A stretch of 64,000 nt of DNA from Asanoa siamensis. Lineage in GTDB: Bacteria; Actinomycetota; Actinomycetes; Mycobacteriales; Micromonosporaceae. Location: positions 1-64,000 of the forward strand of contig NZ_BONE01000001.1 of assembly GCF_016862555.1 (NCBI RefSeq), in the 5' to 3' direction. Shown here in pieces: positions 45,694-54,095 of the stretch; position 1 is the stretch's first letter; each line of letters begins with the position of its first letter. The notes beneath the pieces were generated by a model. The model was not told the origin of the DNA, made no database searches, and was given only the letters and a program-made list of their open reading frames with translations. Position numbers and translations under genes: made by a program.

Positions 45694-46974
45694 CTAACCC
45701 TTGATATAGGGCGTACCGTCCGCGGCGGGCGCGCGGACCCGGCCCACGAGCCCGGCGACCGCGACGATGGTCGCGATGTAGGGCAGCATGTTCAGGAACT
45801 GGCTGGGAATCGGGCTGTTGATCGAGCCCAGGCTGAACGCCAGCGCGCTGCAGAAGCCGAAGAACAGGGCCGCCAGCGTCGCGCCGATCGGACTCCACCG
45901 GCCGAAGATGAGCGCCGCGAGCGCGACGAAGCCGAGACCCGAGGTCATGTTCTTGTTGAAGTTGGTCGTCGACAGAAGCGTGAAGTAGGCGCCGCCGAAG
46001 CCAGCCACCAGGCCACCGACCAGCACGTTGCGGTAGCGCAGCGCGAGCACCTTCACGCCCAGGGTGTCGGCCGCCGCCGGGTGCTCGCCGACCGCCCGGG
46101 TACGCAGGCCCCACCGCGTGTAGAAGAGGCCCACGTGGATGAGGACGACCAGCACGATCGCGCCGTACAGGAAGATGTTGCCCTTGAACAGCGCGGGGCC
46201 GATCAGCGGGATGTCCGACAGCCCCGGGATGTCCCACTCCGGCACGAAGGTCGGCTGGTTGAACCGGGTCTGGTCCTTGGCCATGAGCTGCTCGTAGAGG
46301 AAGCCGGTCAGGCCGAGTGCGAACACGTTGAGCACGACGCCGAGGACCACCTGGTCGACCAGGAAGCGGATGGCGAGCACGGCGAGCAGCAGCGCGATGA
46401 TCAGGCCGCCGACGCCCGCGGCCAGGATGCCGACCCAGACGCTGCCGGCGAGGGTCGCGAACATCGCCGCGGCGAACGCGCCCATCAGGAACTGGCCCTC
46501 GATGGCCACGTTGATCACGGCGGAGCGCTCGCAGAGCACGCCGGCCAGCGCACCGAGGATCAGCGGCAGCGCCAGCGTCACCGAACTGCGCGCGACGCTG
46601 CCCAGCGGGATCGTGTTGAGGTTGTCCGGCGCCTGGGAGAGCTGCCAGCAGAGGAACGAGATCAGTGTGGCGACGATGCCGACACCGAGCAGCCAGCCGA
46701 ACCAGCGCTTGGCGGTGACCAGCATCGCCGCGCCGGCCAGCGCCGCGATCGCGCCGAACAGGACCGCGCCCACGGTGCCGTTGATCCCGACCGCGCTGCC
46801 GCTGATCGTCTCGGCCAGCGTGAACTCGGCCTTGCGGCCGGTGGCGAGCGCGCCGAAGAGCAGGGCGGCGAGGACGCCGACGGCGGCGAGGCCGACACCG
46901 ACCTTGCGCTGCCGGGTCCAGTAGCGGGTCGGTTCGACGACCGCCTGGGCCGCCTCCACGGTGCTGGCGGTCAC
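45694..46974 (-). CDS. nucleoside ABC transporter permease 2
   Basis: This 426-residue membrane protein is a BPD-type permease of the BMP nucleoside importer family (NupQ/YufQ-like). Family motifs are the segment LPLILGALAGVLCERSAVINVAIEGQFLMG (read as two parts) and TRAVGEHPAAADTLGV. About ten membrane helices are visible after an N-terminal extension. It lies four bases downstream of the first permease and probably forms a heterodimer with it. It is followed by cdd and deoA, linking import to breakdown. Confidence 0.9.
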   Translation of the reverse strand: MTASTVEAAQAVVEPTRYWTRQRKVGVGLAAVGVLAALLFGALATGRKAEFTLAETISGSAVGINGTVGAVLFGAIAALAGAAMLVTAKRWFGWLLGVGIVATLISFLCWQLSQAPDNLNTIPLGSVARSSVTLALPLILGALAGVLCERSAVINVAIEGQFLMGAFAAAMFATLAGSVWVGILAAGVGGLIIALLLAVLAIRFLVDQVVLGVVLNVFALGLTGFLYEQLMAKDQTRFNQPTFVPEWDIPGLSDIPLIGPALFKGNIFLYGAIVLVVLIHVGLFYTRWGLRTRAVGEHPAAADTLGVKVLALRYRNVLVGGLVAGFGGAYFTLLSTTNFNKNMTSGLGFVALAALIFGRWSPIGATLAALFFGFCSALAFSLGSINSPIPSQFLNMLPYIATIVAVAGLVGRVRAPAADGTPYIKG

Positions 46975-46978
46975 GTTC

Positions 46979-48271
46979 TCACCATCCCTTGGACATGCCG
47001 GTCCCGAGCCCGCTGACCTTGGCCGGCCGGAGCCGGAAGACGGTCTTCACGAGCGCGGGCGCCGCCACGAAGATCACGATCAGCGCCTGGATCACGCCGA
47101 CCAGCTCGAGCGAGATCCCGGAGAACGACTGCATCCGGTTGCCACCGGCGGACAGCGCGCCGAACAGCAGCGCCGCGAAGAGCACGCCCCACGGCTTGGC
47201 CCGGCCGAGCAGGCCGACCAGCAGGCCGTCGAAGCCGACGCCACCGATCACCGCGCCGGTCAGGCTGACCGCGGTGCCCAGCACGATGGTGGCGCCGCCG
47301 AGCCCGGCCAGCGCGCCCGCGACCGTCATGACCATGACGTACGTGGAGCCGACGCCGATGCCGGCGGTCTTCGACGCCTCGGGGTTGAGGCCCACGGCGC
47401 GCAGCTCGAAACCGAACGTCGAGCGCTTCAGCGTCCAGGCGATCGCGGCGACGACCAGGATCGCGACGACGATGCCGAGGTTGACCCGCAGGCTGGGGCC
47501 GACGAAGCCGAGCAGGTGGGTCAGCTGGGCCGAGTCGTCGACGGGCTTGCTGATGGCGTCGGACCGGTCCGGGTCCTGGATGCCCTTCTGGATGATCAGC
47601 CAGCCCAGGAAGAACAGCGCGACGTAGTTGAGCATGATGGTCGTGATGACCTCGTGCGCGCCGGTGCGGGCCTTGAGGAAGCCGGGCACGAAGCCGTACA
47701 TGCCGCCGAACGCCGCGCCGAAGACCAGCGCGACCACGAGGTGGATGCCGACCGGCAGCGGCAGCAGGAAGCCGGCGATCGCGGCACCGACCGCGCCCAT
47801 GATCGCCTGGCCCTGCACGCCGATGTTGAACAGGCCGCCCCGGAACGCCAGCGCGAACGCGAGACCGGTCAGCGCCAGCGGCGCCGCGTAGGTCAGCGTC
47901 TCCGAGATCGGGAAGAACACCCGCTCCCACGGGCCGGTGCCGTTGACCGCGGCGGTGACCGCCTCCGGGTCGACGATCGAACCCTTGAAGAGCTGCGCGT
48001 ACGCGTCGCTGACCTTGTCCCACGACAGCGTGAAGAAGTCGGACGGCCGCGAGAAGAAGTAGGAGAAGGTGGCCCGCACGGCCTCGTCGGAGACCGCGAT
48101 CAGGATGCCGCCGATGACCAGCGCCAGCAGCACGGCCAGCAGCGTCACGGTGAAGCTGTTGGCGGTCCAGAGGTTGGCCAGGAACTTCCCGGCGAACGTC
48201 TTCGGCGGCGGCTGCTGGTCGGCACCGACCGCGGCGAGGTCCTCCGCGGTCGCCGTCGTCTGCTCAGTCAT
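46979..48271 (-). CDS. nucleoside ABC transporter permease 1
   Basis: This 430-residue permease is the NupP/YufP-like partner. It has an N-terminal cytoplasmic stretch, a membrane helix near residue 40-60, a roughly 70-residue external loop, then a bundle with [19 protein letters not shown] and [17 protein letters not shown], typical of the group. It overlaps the ATPase gene by eight bases. Together with the second permease, the ATPase and the BMP lipoprotein it makes a complete importer. Confidence 0.9.
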   Translation of the reverse strand: MTEQTTATAEDLAAVGADQQPPPKTFAGKFLANLWTANSFTVTLLAVLLALVIGGILIAVSDEAVRATFSYFFSRPSDFFTLSWDKVSDAYAQLFKGSIVDPEAVTAAVNGTGPWERVFFPISETLTYAAPLALTGLAFALAFRGGLFNIGVQGQAIMGAVGAAIAGFLLPLPVGIHLVVALVFGAAFGGMYGFVPGFLKARTGAHEVITTIMLNYVALFFLGWLIIQKGIQDPDRSDAISKPVDDSAQLTHLLGFVGPSLRVNLGIVVAILVVAAIAWTLKRSTFGFELRAVGLNPEASKTAGIGVGSTYVMVMTVAGALAGLGGATIVLGTAVSLTGAVIGGVGFDGLLVGLLGRAKPWGVLFAALLFGALSAGGNRMQSFSGISLELVGVIQALIVIFVAAPALVKTVFRLRPAKVSGLGTGMSKGW

Positions 48272-49826
48272 CGGGTTGCCCGTCCTTCGCGGTGCCGGCG
48301 CCGGCCGTCGCGACGTCGGTCGTCGTGACGCCCGCCATCAGCAGGCCGATCTCCTCGCGCGGGGTGTCCGGCGACACCACGGCGATCACCCGTCCCCGGT
48401 ACATCACCGCGACGCGGTCGGCGAGCGCCAGCACCTCGTCGAGCTCGCTGGAGACGAGTAGCACGGCCGTGCCCTCGCCCCGCTCGTGGACGATCTGGCG
48501 GTGGATGAACTCGATGGACCCGACGTCGACGCCGCGGGTCGGCTGGGCGGCGATGAACAGCTTGAGCGGCCGGGAGAACTCCCGGGCCACGATCACCTTC
48601 TGCTGGTTGCCGCCGGAGAGCGTGCCGACCGCGGCCCCGCCCGAGGCGTCGGTCCGCACGTCGAACTGCTCGATCCGGGCCCGGGCCGACTCGGCGATCG
48701 CCTCCGGCCGGACCACCCAGCGGGTGCCGTACGGCGCCGTGTTGTAGATGTCGAGGACGAGGTTCTCGGCGACCGTGAAGTCCTTGACCAGGCCGTCGAC
48801 GCTGCGGTCCTCGGGCACGTAGCCGACGCCGGCGCGGAGGATCTCGCGGGTCGACAGCCCGCGCATCGGGCGGCCGTCGAGGCTGGCGTCGCCGGCGACC
48901 ACCGGGCGCAGGCCCATGATCGCCTCGATCAGCTCGGTCTGGCCGTTGCCCTGCACGCCCGCGATGCCGAGCACCTCACCGGCCCGGACGGTCAGGTCGA
49001 CACCGTCGACCGCACGGTGGCCGCGGTCGTCGTTGACGGCGAGGCCCGCGACCTCGAGCACCGGCGCGCCCGGCTCGGCCGCGCCCTTGTCGACCCGCAG
49101 CAGCACGGAGCGGCCGACCATCAGCGAGGCCAACTCCTCCTCGCTGGTGTCGGGGGCGGCGGTGCCGACGGTGCGACCCCGGCGGATCACGGTGATCCGG
49201 TCGGCGATCGCCTGGACCTCTTTGAGCTTGTGCGTGATGAAGACGATCGACTTGCCGGCGGCCTTCAGGGTCCGCATGACCTCGAGCAGGTCCTGCGTCT
49301 CCTGCGGGGTCAGCACGGCCGTCGGCTCGTCGAGGATGAGCAGGTCGACGTCGCGGGTCAGCGCCTTGACGATCTCGACCCGCTGCTGCACGCCGACCGG
49401 GAGGTCCTCGATCGTGCGGTCGGGGTCGACGGCCAGGCGGTAGCGGTCGGACACCTCGCGGACGAGCTTGCGGGCCCGCCGCCGGTCGAGGAAGCCGATC
49501 GGCCCGCCGGTGGTCTGCTCGGCGCCGAGCATCACGTTCTCGGCGACGGTGAACACCGGCACGAGCATGAAGTGCTGGTGCACCATGCCGATGCCGGCCG
49601 CGATCGCGTCGCGCGGGCCTTGGATCCGCACCGGCTTGTCGTCGACGAGGATCTGGCCCTCGTCGGGCTGGAGCAGCCCGTAGAGGACGTTCATCAGCGT
49701 CGACTTGCCGGCGCCGTTCTCGCCGAGCAGGGCGTGGATCTCGCCCGGCTCGACCGTGAGGCTGATGTCGTCATTGGCCACGAGGTCGCCGAAGCGCTTG
49801 GTGATGCCGCGCAGTTCGAGTCTCAG
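48264..49826 (-). CDS. nucleoside ABC transporter ATPase (two NBDs), apparent CTG start
   Basis: This protein of about 520 residues carries two fused nucleotide-binding domains, as in NupO/YufO. NBD1 has [12 protein letters not shown]; the second half has [16 protein letters not shown] and a [15 protein letters not shown] signature. The first ATG/GTG/TTG in frame is GTG at 49781, but starting there removes a conserved N-terminus. Upstream codons encode [20 protein letters not shown], matching the family, including the aromatic A-loop Phe. No ATG, GTG or TTG occurs in frame before that block. A GGGAGG lies five bases before the CTG at 49826, so CTG is the most likely start. It is downstream of the BMP lipoprotein and overlaps permease 1. 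Confidence 0.85.
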   Translation of the reverse strand: MRLELRGITKRFGDLVANDDISLTVEPGEIHALLGENGAGKSTLMNVLYGLLQPDEGQILVDDKPVRIQGPRDAIAAGIGMVHQHFMLVPVFTVAENVMLGAEQTTGGPIGFLDRRRARKLVREVSDRYRLAVDPDRTIEDLPVGVQQRVEIVKALTRDVDLLILDEPTAVLTPQETQDLLEVMRTLKAAGKSIVFITHKLKEVQAIADRITVIRRGRTVGTAAPDTSEEELASLMVGRSVLLRVDKGAAEPGAPVLEVAGLAVNDDRGHRAVDGVDLTVRAGEVLGIAGVQGNGQTELIEAIMGLRPVVAGDASLDGRPMRGLSTREILRAGVGYVPEDRSVDGLVKDFTVAENLVLDIYNTAPYGTRWVVRPEAIAESARARIEQFDVRTDASGGAAVGTLSGGNQQKVIVAREFSRPLKLFIAAQPTRGVDVGSIEFIHRQIVHERGEGTAVLLVSSELDEVLALADRVAVMYRGRVIAVVSPDTPREEIGLLMAGVTTTDVATAGAGTAKDGQPDD

Positions 49827-49878
49827 CGTGACCTCCCTCAGACGGTGCGGAAATTCTTCACGATCGGACCTGGCCTGG

Positions 49879-49914
49879 GAACAGCCGGTCCCACCAAGGT
49901 GGGACCGGCTGTTC
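49879..49914 (-). terminator. intercistronic stem-loop between BMP lipoprotein and ATPase genes
   Basis: Arms 49879-49895 and 49898-49914 are perfectly complementary over 17 bases with a two-base loop, and an outer TGGCC/GGCCA pairing extends the stem after a three-base bulge. No U-run follows on the minus strand, so a processing or attenuation element is more likely than a full terminator. It could raise the level of binding protein over permease. Confidence 0.65.
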
Positions 49915-49929
49915 GGCCAGGCTCGGGTA

Positions 49930-51021
49930 CTACTTCGGCTGGGCCGGCGAGGTCACCTTGACGGTGCCCGCGATGATGTCGGCCTTCAGCTTGTCGACCT
50001 CGCCCTTGAGCTCGGCGCTGACCTTGCTGTCGAACTCGTGGTACGGCGCGATCGAGACGCCGTCGTTCTCCAGCGTGCCCAGGTAGCTGCCGGTCAGCAT
50101 GCCGGTGGAGTCGGCACCCTTGACCGCCGCCTCCTTGACCGCCTCGGGGATGTTCTTGACGACGGTGGTCAGGAACGCCTTGCAGTACTGCTGGGCGCTC
50201 TCGCAACCGTCGACGTCGACCCAGACGACCGCGTACTTGTCGGCCGCGTTGGCCGCCGTGCCGAGGCCCGTGCCGCCGGCGACCGGCATGATCACGTCAG
50301 CGCCCTGCGCGACGAAACCGTCCGAGAGCGCCTTGCCCTTGCCCTGGTCGGTGAAGCTCTCGGCGAACGAGCCGTTCTGCGTGGCCTTGTCCCAGCCGAG
50401 CACCTGGACCTTGTCGTTCTTCTGGGTGTTCCAGTAGGCGACGCCGTCCGCGAACCCGTCCATGAAGATCGTGACCGGGGGGATCTTCAGGCCGCCGTAG
50501 GTGGCGACCTTCTTGCTCTTCGAGTAGCCCGCGGACAGGTAGCCGGCGAGGAACGCCGCCTGCGCGGTGTCGAACTGCATCGGGTAGACGTTGGTCGCGC
50601 CCGGGATCGCCGAGTCGACGATCGCGAACTGCTTGTCGGCGTTGGCCGCCGCGACCTGCTTGGTGGCGTCAGTCATCAGGCCACCGACGGCGAGGTTGAA
50701 GTTGCAACCCTGCTGCGCGAACTGCGTCAGGTTCGGCACGTAGTCGGCCTCGGCCTTGGACGAGACGTTCTTGGGCTCGGCCAGCTTGTCGCTGTCGGCC
50801 TTGGCCTCGGTGAGGCCCTTCCACGCCGAGGCGTTGAACGACCGGTCGTCGATGCCACCGATGTCCGTGACCATGCACGTCTTATAGGTGCCCGCGGCGG
50901 GCGCGGCGCTGCTGCCGGTGCCGCTGCTGCTTTCCGGAGCGTCACCACACGCGGCGAGGCCCGCTGCAAGGCCACCCACCGCGAGTATCGAGACGATCCG
51001 CATCCCACGCACAGAGCGCAA
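49930..51021 (-). CDS. BMP-family nucleoside-binding lipoprotein
   Basis: This 363-residue exported lipoprotein is a member of the basic membrane protein (BMP/Med) binding-protein family, which binds nucleosides. The signal peptide ends with lipobox LAAC. The mature protein has [22 protein letters not shown], and the later [11 protein letters not shown] segment, all family features. TTG at 51021 is chosen because GGAAGGAG lies six bases upstream. It gives [11 protein letters not shown], a good signal peptide. The ATG eight codons upstream is the alternative. It is the first gene of the nucleoside operon and is separated from the ATPase by a stem-loop. Confidence 0.92.
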   Translation of the reverse strand: MRSVRGMRIVSILAVGGLAAGLAACGDAPESSSGTGSSAAPAAGTYKTCMVTDIGGIDDRSFNASAWKGLTEAKADSDKLAEPKNVSSKAEADYVPNLTQFAQQGCNFNLAVGGLMTDATKQVAAANADKQFAIVDSAIPGATNVYPMQFDTAQAAFLAGYLSAGYSKSKKVATYGGLKIPPVTIFMDGFADGVAYWNTQKNDKVQVLGWDKATQNGSFAESFTDQGKGKALSDGFVAQGADVIMPVAGGTGLGTAANAADKYAVVWVDVDGCESAQQYCKAFLTTVVKNIPEAVKEAAVKGADSTGMLTGSYLGTLENDGVSIAPYHEFDSKVSAELKGEVDKLKADIIAGTVKVTSPAQPK

Positions 51022-51180
51022 GACGGTCTCCTTCCCATTACACACCGCAAGAGATGCGCGGTGAGTTCACGTTGCTCGGGACTGTACGCGCAGCAAACGC
51101 CAGGTACGAAAATCCAGACTCGACTGTTGGATGGCCGTTACTCAGGCGTGACTAAGGCCTGCGTGAAATCGCCCGCACAG

Positions 51181-51232
51181 TAAGGAAGGGCCCCTTCCCC
51201 ACGCTTTCCGCATAGGAAGGGACCCTTGTTAA
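51181..51232. repeat. intergenic inverted repeat after the membrane-protein gene
   Basis: Imperfect arms 51181-51198 and 51215-51232 match at 14 of 18 positions. Each arm contains its own small palindrome around GGCCC or GGACC. It lies just after the stop of the minus-strand membrane protein and probably works as a terminator. Similar GGGGCCCC/TTAA-bordered elements occur between genes in Micromonosporaceae as I recall them, so it may be one copy of a dispersed element. Confidence 0.5.
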
Positions 51233-51242
51233 CCGATGTCGC

Positions 51243-52229
51243 TCAGGCCGCGACCGCCTCGCGGTCGGCGGGGGCCTCCACCCTCGACTCCGCGGGGGTC
51301 GGGCGGGCGCCGGCGACGAGGGCGAGGAGCAGACCGACGAGGGCGTACGCGCCGAGCACCCAGGCCGGCCCGGCCCCGCCGGCACCGTCGAAGAACGCGG
51401 TCGACCGCAGCAGCGAGCCGCCCGCCCCGATCGGCAGGAACTGGCCGATCGCGCCCCACGGCTGGGGCAGCAGTTCCGGTGCGGCGCTGACCGCGGAGAG
51501 CGGGTTGCCGACGAGGAACACGACCAGCATCGACAGCGCGATGCCCGGGCGCCCGAGCGCCGCACCGAGGCCTGCGACGGTGCCGGCGACCGCGGTCGCG
51601 AACAGCCCGACGGCCGCGGCGTTGAGCAGGTAGTCACCGCTCAACACGCCGAGCCAGGTCTGCAGGACCAGCGGACCGACCAGGCCGGCGAGCACGCCGA
51701 AGGACAGCACGCCGACGAACCGGGCCCGGCGCTCGCGGACCAGCAGGGCGAGCGCGGCGCCCGCGGCCAGCGCGGTGAGCGCGAGCGGCAGGAACCCGGC
51801 CGCGAAGCCGCCGCCGCGCGGGTCGTCGGGCGAGCCCGGCACGACGTCGGTGACCGGTGCGTTCATCCCGGCGGCGGCCTGGCCGACGAGTTGGGCCACG
51901 ATCGGGCTCGCACCGCTCGCGGTGTGCACGGCCGGGCCGGTCGGGCCGACCACGAAGGCCGCGTAGGCCGCGTTGTCGCGCAGGATCGCGTCGGCTGCGG
52001 CCGCGTCCGGTGCGCGGCTGATCTCGAAGGCGCCGGGCTCCCGCTGGGCGAGCTGGGCGGCGAAGGCGTCGGCCGCGGGCGCCGGGCCGGCGACGACCAC
52101 CGGCAGGTCGCGGGGGCCGAGGTTCGCGGCCGGTGCCGCGAAGAGGGGGACGAGCAGAGCCTGCGCGACCACGATGCCGACCCCGATCAGGACGGCGATC
52201 AGGAGCGGCGGGCGACCTTGGCGAGGCAT
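51243..52229 (-). CDS. TetR-controlled membrane protein (ABC-2/YhgE-like)
   Basis: This 328-residue protein has one N-terminal membrane helix near residues 8-30, an extracytoplasmic region with a DLPVVVAGP-type domain of about 120 residues, and five or so C-terminal helices ending in a polar tail. The layout is that of ABC-2-type exporter permeases and the YhgE/Pip group, which move small molecules or act in membrane stress. The second of two nearby ATGs (52229, MPRQGRPPLL) has AAGGAG six bases upstream and is used. It is divergent from a TetR gene, with one of two identical-type operators over its promoter, so TetR repression is likely. Confidence 0.75.
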   Translation of the reverse strand: MPRQGRPPLLIAVLIGVGIVVAQALLVPLFAAPAANLGPRDLPVVVAGPAPAADAFAAQLAQREPGAFEISRAPDAAAADAILRDNAAYAAFVVGPTGPAVHTASGASPIVAQLVGQAAAGMNAPVTDVVPGSPDDPRGGGFAAGFLPLALTALAAGAALALLVRERRARFVGVLSFGVLAGLVGPLVLQTWLGVLSGDYLLNAAAVGLFATAVAGTVAGLGAALGRPGIALSMLVVFLVGNPLSAVSAAPELLPQPWGAIGQFLPIGAGGSLLRSTAFFDGAGGAGPAWVLGAYALVGLLLALVAGARPTPAESRVEAPADREAVAA

Positions 52230-52243
52230 GACCATCTCCTTAA

Positions 52244-52257
52244 AACGAATGCTCGTT
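52244..52257. promoter_or_regulatory. TetR operator O1 (AACGA-N4-TCGTT)
   Basis: AACGAATGCTCGTT is a perfect five-base inverted repeat spaced by four bases, 14 bases upstream of the ATG of the minus-strand membrane protein and close to its ribosome-binding site. The same half-sites occur at 52305-52318. Confidence 0.6.
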
Positions 52258-52304
52258 CTTCTTTGACGGACCGAGCATCCCATCGATGGCCGTCGGTAGT
52301 CAAG

Positions 52305-52318
52305 AACGAGCGTTCGTT
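52305..52318. promoter_or_regulatory. TetR operator O2 (AACGA-N4-TCGTT)
   Basis: AACGAGCGTTCGTT repeats the O1 half-sites exactly and abuts the TACTAT -10 box of the tetR gene, so repressor binding there would block tetR transcription. Confidence 0.6.
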
Positions 52319-52319
52319 T

Positions 52320-52325
52320 TACTAT
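52320..52325 (+). promoter_or_regulatory. -10 box of tetR, leaderless
   Basis: TACTAT ends seven bases before the ATG at 52333 and directly follows operator O2. Confidence 0.5.
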
Positions 52326-52332
52326 GTGTGCC

Positions 52333-52920
52333 ATGCCACGTGTCTCCGAAGCCCACCTCGCCGCCCGCCGCCAGCAGATCCTCGACGCCGCCCGGCGGTG
52401 CTTCATGCGCGACGGCTTCCACAACACGTCGATGCAGGACGTGATCGCCGAGGCGGGGCTCTCCGTCGGCGCGGTCTACCGCTACTTCAAGAGCAAGAAC
52501 GACCTGATCACCGCGATCGCCGAGTCGGTGATCGGCGACGCGTCGACGATGTTCGAGGAGTTGGCCCGGCACGAGCCGCCGCTGTCACCGACCGAGGCGG
52601 TCGAACGGGCCGTGACCTTCGTCGAGCGGGAAACCGGCCCCGACGGCCTGCTGCGGATCGCCCTGCAGGTCTGGGCCGAGGCGATGCGCGACCCCGCGCT
52701 GGCCGAGTTCGTCGGCAACGCCTACAGCCGGATGCGCGGCCACTTCGTCCACCTCGCCACCCGCGCCCGCGACGCCGGCCAACTCCCGGCGGACGCCGAC
52801 GTCGAGGCGATCGGCGCGGTCCTGTTCGGCATGGTCCCCGGCTACGCCCTGCAACGAATGCTCTCGAACGGCCCCGACGCCAAGACCTACGCGGCCGGCC
52901 TCCGCACCCTCGTTCCGTAA
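52333..52920 (+). CDS. TetR-family transcriptional repressor
   Basis: This 195-residue regulator has the N-terminal DNA-binding domain RRQQILDAARRCFMRDGFHNTSMQDVIAEAGLSVGAVYRYFKSK (as three adjacent segments around residues 10-53), followed by a helical ligand-binding domain. ATG at 52333 (MPRVSEAHL) is preferred over an upstream ATG because of the -10 box. It is divergent from the ABC-2-like membrane protein, and two operators of identical half-site lie between them. The ligand is probably a small molecule exported by or sensed with the membrane protein. It is followed by the LacI gene on the same strand. Confidence 0.92.
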   Translation: MPRVSEAHLAARRQQILDAARRCFMRDGFHNTSMQDVIAEAGLSVGAVYRYFKSKNDLITAIAESVIGDASTMFEELARHEPPLSPTEAVERAVTFVERETGPDGLLRIALQVWAEAMRDPALAEFVGNAYSRMRGHFVHLATRARDAGQLPADADVEAIGAVLFGMVPGYALQRMLSNGPDAKTYAAGLRTLVP

Positions 52921-52957
52921 GCGAGCTTGTTTCGAGTTTGTTGCTTGATAGCAAGGG

Positions 52958-52967
52958 CTTGCGCAAG
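52958..52967. promoter_or_regulatory. LacI-family operator upstream of lacI-type gene
   Basis: CTTGCGCAAG is a perfect ten-base palindrome 18 bases before the TATCGT -10 box of the regulator gene. An identical palindrome lies upstream of the GH13 gene at 54037-54046, pointing to autoregulation and control of the glucosidase by the same protein. Confidence 0.6.
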
Positions 52968-52985
52968 ACGCGAAAGACCAGCGGA

Positions 52986-52991
52986 TATCGT
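52986..52991 (+). promoter_or_regulatory. -10 box of lacI-type gene, leaderless
   Basis: TATCGT ends seven bases before the ATG at 52999. The region between has no ribosome-binding site. Confidence 0.45.
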
Positions 52992-52998
52992 GCAGCAC

Positions 52999-54018
52999 AT
53001 GCGTGCCCGCCTCTCCGACATCGCCCTGCGGGCGGGGGTCAGCGAGGCGACCGTCTCCCGGGTGCTCAACGACCGGCCGGGCGTCTCCCCCGACACCCGC
53101 GAAGCCGTCCTCGCCGCCCTCGACGCGCTCGGTCTCGAGCGCCCCGGTCGCCTGCGCCGGCGCAGCGCCGGCCTGGTCGGGCTGGTCGTCCCGGAGCTGG
53201 GCAACCCGATCTTCCCGGAGTTCGCGCAGACCATCGAGTCGGCGCTGGCCCAGCGCGGCTACACCCCGGTGCTGTGCACGCAGACGCCCGGCGGGGTGAC
53301 CGAGGACGAGTACGTCGAGATCCTGCTCGACCGCCAGGTCAGCGGCATCGTCTTCGTCTCCGGCCTGCACGCCGACGCGACCGGCGACCACGAGCGCTAC
53401 CGCCGCCTGGTCGCCCGCGAGCTGCCGATCGTGCTGGTCAACGGCTACGTCGAGGGGCTGCCGGCGCCGTTCGTCTCGCCCGACGAGCAGGCCGCCGCCG
53501 AGCTGGCGGTGTCCTATCTCACCACCCTCGGCCACCGGCGGATCGGCCTGATCAACGGGCCGGACCGCTTCCTGCCGGTCCGGCGCAAGATCGCCGGCTA
53601 CCGCGCCGCCATGCGGACCGTCCTGGGCGTCGACGCCGGGGAGCTGGACGGGCTGATCTCGCTGTCGCTGTTCGGCGTCGAGGGCGGCGAGGCGGCCACC
53701 CACCGGCTACTCGACGCCGGCGTCACCGGCATCGTCTGCGGCTCCGACATGATGGCGCTGGGCGCGATCCGCAGCGTCCGCCGCCGCGGCCTGCGGGTGC
53801 CGGCCGACGTCTCGGTGGTCGGCTACGACGGCTCGCCGCTGATGGCGTTCACCGATCCGCCGCTGACCACGCTCCGGCAGCCCGTCGAGGCCATGGCGGT
53901 TGCCGCGGTGCGCGCGCTGGTCGACGAGATCGAGGGCCACGCGGCGCCGCACTCGGAGTACCTGTTCCGTCCGGAACTCGTCGTCCGATCATCGACCGCG
54001 ATCGCCAATCCGCACTGA
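52999..54018 (+). CDS. LacI-family transcriptional regulator
   Basis: This 339-residue regulator has an N-terminal helix-turn-helix (RLSDIALRAGVSEATVSRVLND) and a periplasmic-binding-protein-like sugar-binding domain with GLVVPELGNPIFPEF, and RRIGLINGPD. Length is normal. The ATG at 52999 starts MRARLSDIA, the usual start of the family. It is just upstream of a GH13 gene on the same strand, with shared palindromes in both promoters. Together with related actinobacterial MalR-type regulators, this suggests control of malto-oligosaccharide or alpha-glucoside use. The effector is not known. Confidence 0.93.
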   Translation: MRARLSDIALRAGVSEATVSRVLNDRPGVSPDTREAVLAALDALGLERPGRLRRRSAGLVGLVVPELGNPIFPEFAQTIESALAQRGYTPVLCTQTPGGVTEDEYVEILLDRQVSGIVFVSGLHADATGDHERYRRLVARELPIVLVNGYVEGLPAPFVSPDEQAAAELAVSYLTTLGHRRIGLINGPDRFLPVRRKIAGYRAAMRTVLGVDAGELDGLISLSLFGVEGGEAATHRLLDAGVTGIVCGSDMMALGAIRSVRRRGLRVPADVSVVGYDGSPLMAFTDPPLTTLRQPVEAMAVAAVRALVDEIEGHAAPHSEYLFRPELVVRSSTAIANPH

Positions 54019-54027
54019 AACGCGCTC

Positions 54028-54065
54028 CTTGCGAAGCTTGCGCAAGGTCTGACGGGTCCTTGCAG
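54028..54065. promoter_or_regulatory. LacI-type operators upstream of the GH13 gene
   Basis: CTTGCGCAAG (54037-54046) is identical to the palindrome before the lacI-type gene. A CTTGCG half-site lies at 54028-54033 and a CTTGCAG at 54059-54065. Streptomyces MalR/Reg1-type operators contain similar CTTGCAG elements, which supports the assignment. Confidence 0.6.
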
Positions 54066-54095
54066 ACTCCGGCCTCGATCCGGCATGCTTCTGCG

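Noticed and set aside
48264-49781. GTG at 49781 as the ATPase start
   Set aside because: It removes the conserved first strand and A-loop aromatic residue of the first ATPase domain, and has no ribosome-binding site.
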